This document shows positions 56,601 to 64,000 of a DNA stretch of 64,000 bases, piece by piece. Numbering within the stretch: position 1 is the stretch's first letter; each line of letters opens with the position of its first letter. Source of the DNA: Anseranas semipalmata (lineage: Eukaryota > Chordata > Aves > Anseriformes > Anseranatidae); NCBI GenBank assembly GCA_013399115.1, contig VXAA01001148.1, positions 17,984 through 81,983 on the forward strand, written 5' to 3'. The notes under the pieces are model-generated. The model was given only the letters and a program-made list of their open reading frames with translations. It did no database searches and was not told the DNA's origin. Position numbers and translations under genes: made by a program.

Positions 56601-59600
56601 GCCTCCTGTGACTTGTAAGTGGAAGTTGTCCTGTGCTTCTTCCTTATCCTTTGGCTGAAGTTGTCGCGGGTGGATGGTGTCTGCTGGGACAGGGTGGGGG
56701 GAAAAGTACAGAGCAGAACGTGGGGAGCTGCAGGCTGTCAGTTATCCTCGCTGTGAGTGCCAGGTGTTTGGCTGGGACAAAAGGAACGATGTAGAGCGAA
56801 GACTTCACAAAAGTCTCTTTTAAAGACTAGTAAAAATGATCATTTGTCTCCTATTACTAGATTATTATTTTTTTAAGCATTGAGAGAAGACCTTGCAAAC
56901 AACCCTGCTTCTTACAGTCTTCCTCGGATGTGTTCTTCTGTAGTGGCAGGTGAGGACCAGCTGCGGCAGGGTCAGGAAGCTGGGAATGACAGGAATATCA
57001 AAGCAATTGACTGAGTAAAAGCTGCTCGTAGCCTGGAGTCTCCGGCTATGTCTGTACGAGTGAGTTCCCCGCCACCTCTGATAGCGCTGGGATACAGCGT
57101 CTGTTGTGGGCTGTTACGAGAACATTTCCTGGTGCGGTCTCTGGCCTGGGCCGGGAGCACCCTCCAGCCGCTCACGGCTGCTGTTCAAGAGGTAGCATGG
57201 GCCAGGGCTGTTCTCAGGAGCTCGCGCGTAGCCCCTGGTTGGGGAGCGCGACTTCTGCGGGCGTCTGGTCCTGGGCGCGCTCAGGTCAGCCCTGGCGCTG
57301 GGCGTGCTGGTGGGGAGGTGGCCCCAGCCTTCCCCTCTGGCCGCGGGACGCCTGGCGGGCGTTTGTTAGCGGGCGAGTGAAGCCTGAGCAACCCGGGCTG
57401 CTGCTTGTCGGCTTCCTCGGGTGCCCGACAGCGTGGGGACCCAACTAAGGGAAGAAGGCTGTTGGGTGAGCTTCGGCTTCATGCAGCTTCACTGCAGCCT
57501 GTCGCTGTTTTATAGTTCAAGACTTGAGTATTTATAGCTTCATGTTATAATACACATGCAACTGCATCTCCTTACTTATGCATCTCCGTAACATCTCAAA
57601 TCATTAAAAATGTCTGTCTCTGGTCCTTATTAGCCAAAAAGATGGCAGGCTGTTGGATAACACTGTCGAAGTGTGGGCGTGGGCATGTGCTTTGACAAAT
57701 AAAGCATATGACTGGAGTCACGGTGGATCTGTATTGATGAGATGTAACAGTAGGAAGAGTTCCTGAACTTTTAATACCTTTATTTTTAGATGTAACTCAG
57801 CTAGGGTGAAGGTTTACTGTTCAATGAATTCTTCCAAAAATAAATATTTCAGAAGAGGATTAAACTTAAATGTGAAAGACAGTTTTTCTTATGCATCAGT
57901 GTTGATGGAAGGAACTGGTCAGAAATCACTGTTCTCCTTAAATTTGCATGCTCTGAATCCAAATTAGAACTGCTTTTAGCAGCACTGCTCATCCACACGG
58001 GAAGCTAGAGGTGCTGTCGGGAATGCAGCTGTGATCGCTAATTTTAGCGAACAGTCCAGAGGCAGCAGAGTTCTTCAACTGTGCAGGGAGATACTTTGGC
58101 TTTGCTTCAATCACCTTCTGTTTTTACAGAGCTTCTACCGAAAAGGAACTCGTTTTGTTGGTTCTTGCCGAGGGCATTACCTGCCACGGTTCTCTTCTGC
58201 TTGCTGTGGGTCTGGGTGGCTGTGTGTTTAGGCTTTTGTTTCAGACGCGTCTGGATGACCTGTGGAAAGACTCAGGAATCACTTGTGCCCAGGTATTTCA
58301 TCTCAGCTCTCAAGGGTGCTCTCAGCCTCCCGTGGTGTGTTCTGCCCGTCCCGGGGCACACTTGGTGACTCCTCCTGGTGCTCCCTTGGCTGTACGCTGC
58401 CCAGCCGGGGCGGCGGGAGCTCGCCTGTCCTCAGGGTTTGCTGCGCTGTTCAGCCTCTGGGGAAGGTCCTTGGCAGGTCCTTCACACCAGTGACCTAGAA
58501 GTCCATGAGTCATTCTTCCAACTTTCCGGAATCAGTGCATGTTGTTTCTTTAGTCAAATTCCTCTTGACATATGAAAATCCGTGGTGCCATAAAAGCAGC
58601 TATGTGCAGCTGCTCATTTACTGTCTGCCTGTATGAGGCTCGCTGTTTAACTCTGTCAGCCGGAATTCCTGCGGAAGCCTATTTGTGAAAGGCTGTCCCG
58701 TTTCATGAGGATTAAGCGCAGATAGTGCCAAAGAGCGCCTGCTTGCTTTGCGGTGAAGATCTGTGTTCTTCCCCGTGCTCCCTGCCTGCGGGCCGTATGG
58801 TCTCGTCCCGCAAGTAGGAAGCGTTGTGCGACTCCAGTGGAAGAAGTCTCTGACTTCCCCTTAGGGATGCTGCCCTAGAAGATGGTTACTTTGGGAGCCC
58901 AGTGGAACTCCAGCTCTGTGTTTGGAAGACTGAGCCCCAGTTCAGCACTCGCCTCCTCTCCTGGCAGAAGCTCTGCTCAGTCACCTGGAATCGAGTCTGA
59001 AAGCAGTATCTGTCGGGTACTGTCGGCGTTACCTGAGGCGCCTCGGGCAGGCGTAGGAACGGGAAACTGACGGTGATCAGAACTTCACTGACTGCTTGGC
59101 AGGGGTACCCAAGAAGACAAGTCCCCCACGTATTCTGGAATCAACTCTTATTTTTAGGATCTTGGTGCGTGGGCAAGGGGCCGAGGCAGGGGATGTGGCC
59201 ATGAGGGCAGTTTTCCTTGTGTCCACTTGTACTTAACTTAGTACCAATGTTTTTCCTTTAGGAAAGGACTGGGATGGAAGCCTGAGGTGTCTGCAGCTCT
59301 GGGTTTCATGGCCACCGTGGAAGCCAGGGGCTGAGGCCCCCAGGGCTGCGTCTGAACGCTGGGAGCGGGCAGCGCAGTGCTGCTTTGCGTGCGGAGCCCC
59401 AGCTGCGGTGTGTCGTCCCCTTGCTTTTCATATCGAGCGATCTTCGTGTGCAGGCATATCTAAGACGGGGAGTATTTAAAGGTGGCTCCTGATCTGGAGA
59501 TGTGGAAATAACGCATGAAGGGTGAGAGACGTTGGGAAACCAAAAGCTCGAGGGGATTTCTTCCCCGGGATACAGGCAATGGGATCTTCTGAAACTGGGG

Positions 59601-62600
59601 ATGAGAAGGTGGCAAATGCTGCTTATCTAGAGAAATTGAGGGAACCTGTGAGGGCATCTGATGGGAAGAAGGGCACACTGGGTCTGTTAAAACTGAATCG
59701 CACTGAAGTGTTCTGGTGGGTAAGTGACAGTCCTGCCCTAACTGCAGGGGTGGTCTAATCGCTCTTTGGCAGTACGGCACCATAAATTCAGACTGAGCAA
59801 GCACTGTACATAAAATACTAAATCACTGCGACTAGAGCGTCTAATCGTGATAGTTGTGTGAGGTGGATGTAGGGCAATCCCATCCTTCTCTCACATCTTT
59901 TTTGGGCAGCTTACCAAAGCCGTATGCTTTTCCCATGGAGCGAAGAGGAGGTGCTGCACTCCTCAAGGGGCTGCCACGGGGAGCTGGCAGAGACAAGTAG
60001 TTGTACTCAGAGCAGTAAGCCTCTTCAGTATTGCGTGAAAAGGGGGGAAAAAGCTGCAACAAATGACTCGTTAGTGCCTACCCTGAAATACATATGTGCT
60101 CTTGGGACTAAGAATAGCTGTCGTGGTACAGATGGGGCGACCTGGTGAGCTCTCGGGTGAGAAGGGCGCAGAAGGCGAGGGGCTGGCTAGCGAGCGGAAG
60201 GCAGAGCGGCCTGCTCGTGGCAGGAGGCGGTTCGGCTGGTGAAAGGCCTGTCTGCGGAGAGCTGGGTGGAATTGCAGAAGCCACTGAAATGTTCAGAACA
60301 AAAGCACAAGGAGCTTGGGAACCAGAAGAGCTGAGGAACAAGACCTACTGGTGCAGGACCTGAACCTGGCTATTATGGGGACAGCAAACACGATGGGACA
60401 GTATGCACGCCAGGCATTACCTGTTCTCTGATAGCGGAGGCAAGATGATAAATGAAGAGCGGGCGTGGAGTGGGACGTAAATGAGACGCAGGCTGCTTTG
60501 CTTGTCTCGTGTTGCTCTCCAGTGACACTCGCATAAAAACTCCGTTGGGGAGAAATAAGGTTGTGAACTTGGGATGAGGGTTGCAATGTATGGACAGGTA
60601 TCTCTAGTACTAAATAATTCCCGCTGATATTTTCCTAAACTGGAAAACAACTACGGCTAATGATGGAACACCCAGTTCAGTACTTGCTGGCTGGGTGATA
60701 GATGCTGCTGCTTTCCTTTTCCCTATTCACCCAGACTTCTGAAAGTGGCTGGAATCTTCTCAGCTTATTCCGAGGGGACGGGGTAGTGCCCATCTTAGGC
60801 TACTGCGAGGTCTGGCGCGTGCAGATCCGTGCCGTCCCACCTTCCGCGCCGGGCCGTCTGTCACGCTGCGCTGAGAAGGAAGCAGCATTTCTGCTTGCCA
60901 GTCTCAAACGCCCCGTACATAAGGAGGAAAGCAATTTTTTATGACTTTGGGTGGCTAATACGACCTCGGTAGTATGTGAATGCTTTCCTTCGGGGTTCAT
61001 GGAAGGAGCAGCTACAGACGCAGGTTTCCCGGAGGAGTCCTTGCTTCGCCGCCGCCAGATCCGGGCGTGATGCAGCGCTGTGCGGCTGGGTGTGGAGTAG
61101 CGAAGTCCAGCACTAAACCAGGAGCTAATGCTTCTCCTTTTCCTTAATGTTCCGCCACAAAAGGTGGCGCTCCGTTTGTTTTCTTTTTCCCTTACCAGAT
61201 AGTTTGGTGTTCTGAACGCAAAGAGCAATGGGGATGCAGCGTGAGGGAGTGCGGCGACCTGGGGATGGCAGCAGCAGGTGTGGGATGAACGCAGCGGAGC
61301 AGGGCGTTGGGCTGTGTGCCGAGGGCCTGGCGCCTTCGGGTGTGAGCTGGGTGCTCGGCAGCTGGAGGGAGCTGGGGAGGGGTCCCTGCCCGCGGGCTTG
61401 GCACAGGGCGGCCGAGCTGCAAGCGGTGGCGCGGGAAGGAAGCCGGGGTTGCGATGTGTTAGCAGAGCTCCCTTCTGTTGGAGGGGGAGCGTCAATGTTA
61501 CCATACAAGCTCATCCATAATACTCGTCTCTGAATCATGCACAAGGTATTTCTCCGTTCCCTAATTAACTTAGTAGCTCTCCCTTCCAGCCCGCGGAAGG
61601 GAACAGGGCTCTTGCAGAAGGTTCTTCTCACTCCTGAGTGCCTTTCTGTTAAAGCCGAAGCGATGCTGCTTTCACTGCGCTGTCTCTTCATTTAACTGGG
61701 AACTGGCACCTTGCTTCCACGTAACACGAGGCGTGGACCTGCAGGGAGAGGAACCACGCTGCTGTGTCTGTGTGACTTGGTGCTAATGGGCAGATACCGG
61801 GATGCTGCTTTGTGAGGCTGGCTCGATGGCTTCCTGCGGTGAGGAACGGGCGGGATGTTTCTCCGAGTGTACTGAAGTACTTAACTGACTCCTACTTTGT
61901 GGCTTGCTTTGTGTTCTGTTCCTCCGAGCACTGTGTGGAGCGTATAGGGAGTACTGCTTTGGTATAACTTTTTTGTGTAGATCAGCTCGTTTTGCAATAA
62001 AGGAACACTAATGAACAAAGCATAGGATATTGTATAGAAAAACTTGGCATGCAGCGTGCAGTAGATGAGGAAATGGTTCCCTGGTAAAGCTGCTGGGTGT
62101 AGCTTCATGGGAGTCATGGAGAACATGTACAGAAATAGTCTGTTATCTTCAACCTGAAAAATACAGTTCCTGATCGATTCATTTAAATCTGGATCCCCTT
62201 GCTAGATTTGATATTTGGATTAATATCTTATTTAAAAAGAATACACCATATGGCTTTCTACCTGTAGGTTTTGACTTGTGAATGTGTTAATAATACTGCA
62301 AGAGATTCCACCCCGAAGTTTGGACACGAAGTGGCACGGAGTAGTATGAGTTCCATGGAATGAGAACAGCTCCATCGTTGGCTGCTCGCTTGTCTCGCAC
62401 CGAGACGTGGCAGCTGTGCCCCGGGACGGCCTGCGGAGCTCCTCGCGCGCTGGCTCTGCGCGGCAGCGACTGATGCGCCGGGCTGCGGCTGTGCTGGTGC
62501 CGCTTTGGCTTTGTCGGTCTCCGCTCGGATAAACACCAACGCGTGAATCAAACCTGGCTCACGGGTGGCTGTGCGCTGCGTACCTGCACAGTGACCCTGG

Positions 62601-62975
62601 GAGCGTCGCAGCCACTGTGTAAGCACCTGAAATACTGCTTGGTGGAGGGATGTGTCCTGATCGTCCGCTTCAGATTTAGTGGCGTGTCTGTAAAAAGCTA
62701 TTAAAATGCATAATAAGGGAAAAGTTGCTTACAATTTCCATAGTGTATCTTTGGCAGCTGGAGCAATTGCTGATGTGAAACAGTAACAGCTAGACAGTAT
62801 TCCTGTTGGGAAGGACACTAAAGAAAGCCTCCTGTGGGACTGTAGCAAGACTTCCCATGTTTTAGTTCATTTTGAGGGACAGAAATTATCTTCCAGCCAT
62901 CCCTAATAAGCTGACGTGCAAGTACTTGGTAATTGTATGGCTTCCTCTGAATTATGCATGTATTGTATTTTGCAG
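50628..62975 (+). other. Putative MAP4 intron 1, fourth part; no exon recognised
   Basis: Long mixed sequence with repeated GC-rich pockets (about 50690-50830, 52850-53060, 55720-55880, 57140-57370, 61220-61460, 62400-62480) separated by AT-rich DNA. A two-base N gap is at 55127-55128. No coding exon, tRNA or recent CR1 was recognised. Confidence 0.4.
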
Positions 62976-63029
62976 ATAAGCAGCCTCTGAAGATTGAAGG
63001 ACCTGCTGAAGGGAACACCTGCTTTTGAG
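62976..63029 (+). other. Candidate small non-coding exon (possible MAP4 5' UTR exon)
   Basis: The 54-base segment is bordered by a good acceptor (pyrimidine tract then ttttgcag) and donor (GAG|gtatga). All three frames carry a stop, so it would be untranslated. It is the best-looking exon by eye on the right side of the window. Support is splice signals only. Confidence 0.25.
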
Positions 63030-64000
63030 GTATGAACTGCTTTTTTAATGGTCCAACATGAAACCTTTGGTTAGAAGCGAAGGTTTGATGCAGCTGTGTG
63101 TACACATTGAGGCTTCATCTGTTCTGGGAAATACAGCTACCATCTCGAGTTGGAAATGTCCCGATCTCCCCAGAAGCTCAGTAGCAGAGCTCGGCAGAGC
63201 AGGCAGGCCTGGCTGTGACAAGCAGAGTGTTAAATGGGCTCCGGGACGGTCTGCATGCCTTTAAAAGGCATTATATGGAGAGTTCTGTGACTTGAGCTTC
63301 TGCAGAATAAACGTGCCTGAAATGCATTTAACTTCTGTTTCTGTTAAACGCGTTGCTTCCTTCACTGGGGCTATGTATTAGTTTCTGACACTCCCTTGCT
63401 TCTGTTGAAGACAGCAGGGCTCAAGGGATGCCCTTCCCGGCCGGCTGGAGCTCCACGCCCGCTCTTCGTGCTGCAGAGGGCAGGCATCTTGCTCAGCTTG
63501 GTCATGCCAACCTTTTGTAGCCCTCTTACCCTGATACAAAGATTCAGATGGGCAATGTAAGCTCAGATGAAACCACGTCTGATTTGATTTGTTAGGAATT
63601 TGGGGCACTGGATCATCTGAGTTGCTTGTCCTGTCCTTCTGCTGTGGAAGGCACCAGAAGCTAAGCTTCTGCTGGAGTCTATTGCGAGGTCTGCAGTCAG
63701 AGGACATGGGAGGGGCAGGTGCTTCCATAACGTGGTTTAGTGAAGGAAAGACAATTTCTTCTCGAAATTTATGTGGACTGAGGGTTCCAGAGGTATTCTA
63801 CGTTGCAGTTTGAGTAGTGTGGCAGTGACTGTTCTCAAATGCTGCCTATTTCTTCAAGTCCTCGGAGCAGTGTACTGCCTGTTTACTACACTAATTCTTT
63901 GTCTTCACCTTAAAGTAGTCAAAATATAAACCAGTGAAACACAGGGCACGAACTTGTACAAAACCGACCAAGTTGTTAACATCAGTCTTCCAGTACAGTC
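63030..64000 (+). other. Putative MAP4 intron continuing to window end
   Basis: No coding exon or repeat was recognised. Confidence 0.4.

Overview
The window looks like avian genomic DNA. It has a vertebrate split gene with GT-AG introns, several CR1 LINE 3' ends with the diagnostic ATTCTRTG terminal repeats, compact introns, GC-rich CpG pockets, and assembly gaps (N runs) in GC-rich or homopolymer sequence. There are no prokaryotic or viral genes, and no CRISPR array or operon. The species cannot be fixed from the sequence; a bird is the best reading.

Left part (1-15 kb): a plus-strand CDC25A gene, the dual-specificity phosphatase that activates cyclin-CDK. Its first exon(s) lie upstream of the window. 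Fifteen exons can be placed between 1610 and 12618 with consistent reading phase. They encode about 477 residues, from just before the DSG phosphodegron through the KEN box, the nuclear-localisation region and the full rhodanese-like catalytic domain (HCEFSSER active site) to the stop codon. A 3' UTR of about 2.4 kb follows, with a likely poly(A) signal at 15009.

Middle part (15-33 kb): intergenic. 15-23 kb is GC- and CpG-rich, contains two short CR1 tails, and has no gene I recognise. 23-32.7 kb is AT-richer and holds a degenerate, probably very old CR1 copy near 27.1-27.4 kb, a perfect hairpin with a short tandem repeat at 24.5 kb, and nothing convincingly coding. A pyrimidine-rich minisatellite runs into a 910-bp gap at 33018-33927.

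Right part (34-64 kb): the sequence right after the gap is a strong CpG island. In mammals the next gene downstream of CDC25A on the same strand is MAP4, which has non-coding 5' sequence and a very large first intron. I infer that the gap and island mark the MAP4 promoter and first exon and that 34.2-64 kb is mostly MAP4 intron 1. No MAP4 coding exon was recognised, so this rests on synteny. The stretch contains one long CR1 copy (44.1-44.7 kb), CpG pockets, a perfect 10-bp hairpin, and one candidate small non-coding exon at 62976-63029.

Most long open frames in the GC-rich parts, and those spanning the N gap, look like composition artefacts. I did not find an undescribed biological system. 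The most useful leads are the gap-masked promoter, the isolated CpG/NRF1 island at 22.4-22.9 kb, and possible alternative exons inside CDC25A.
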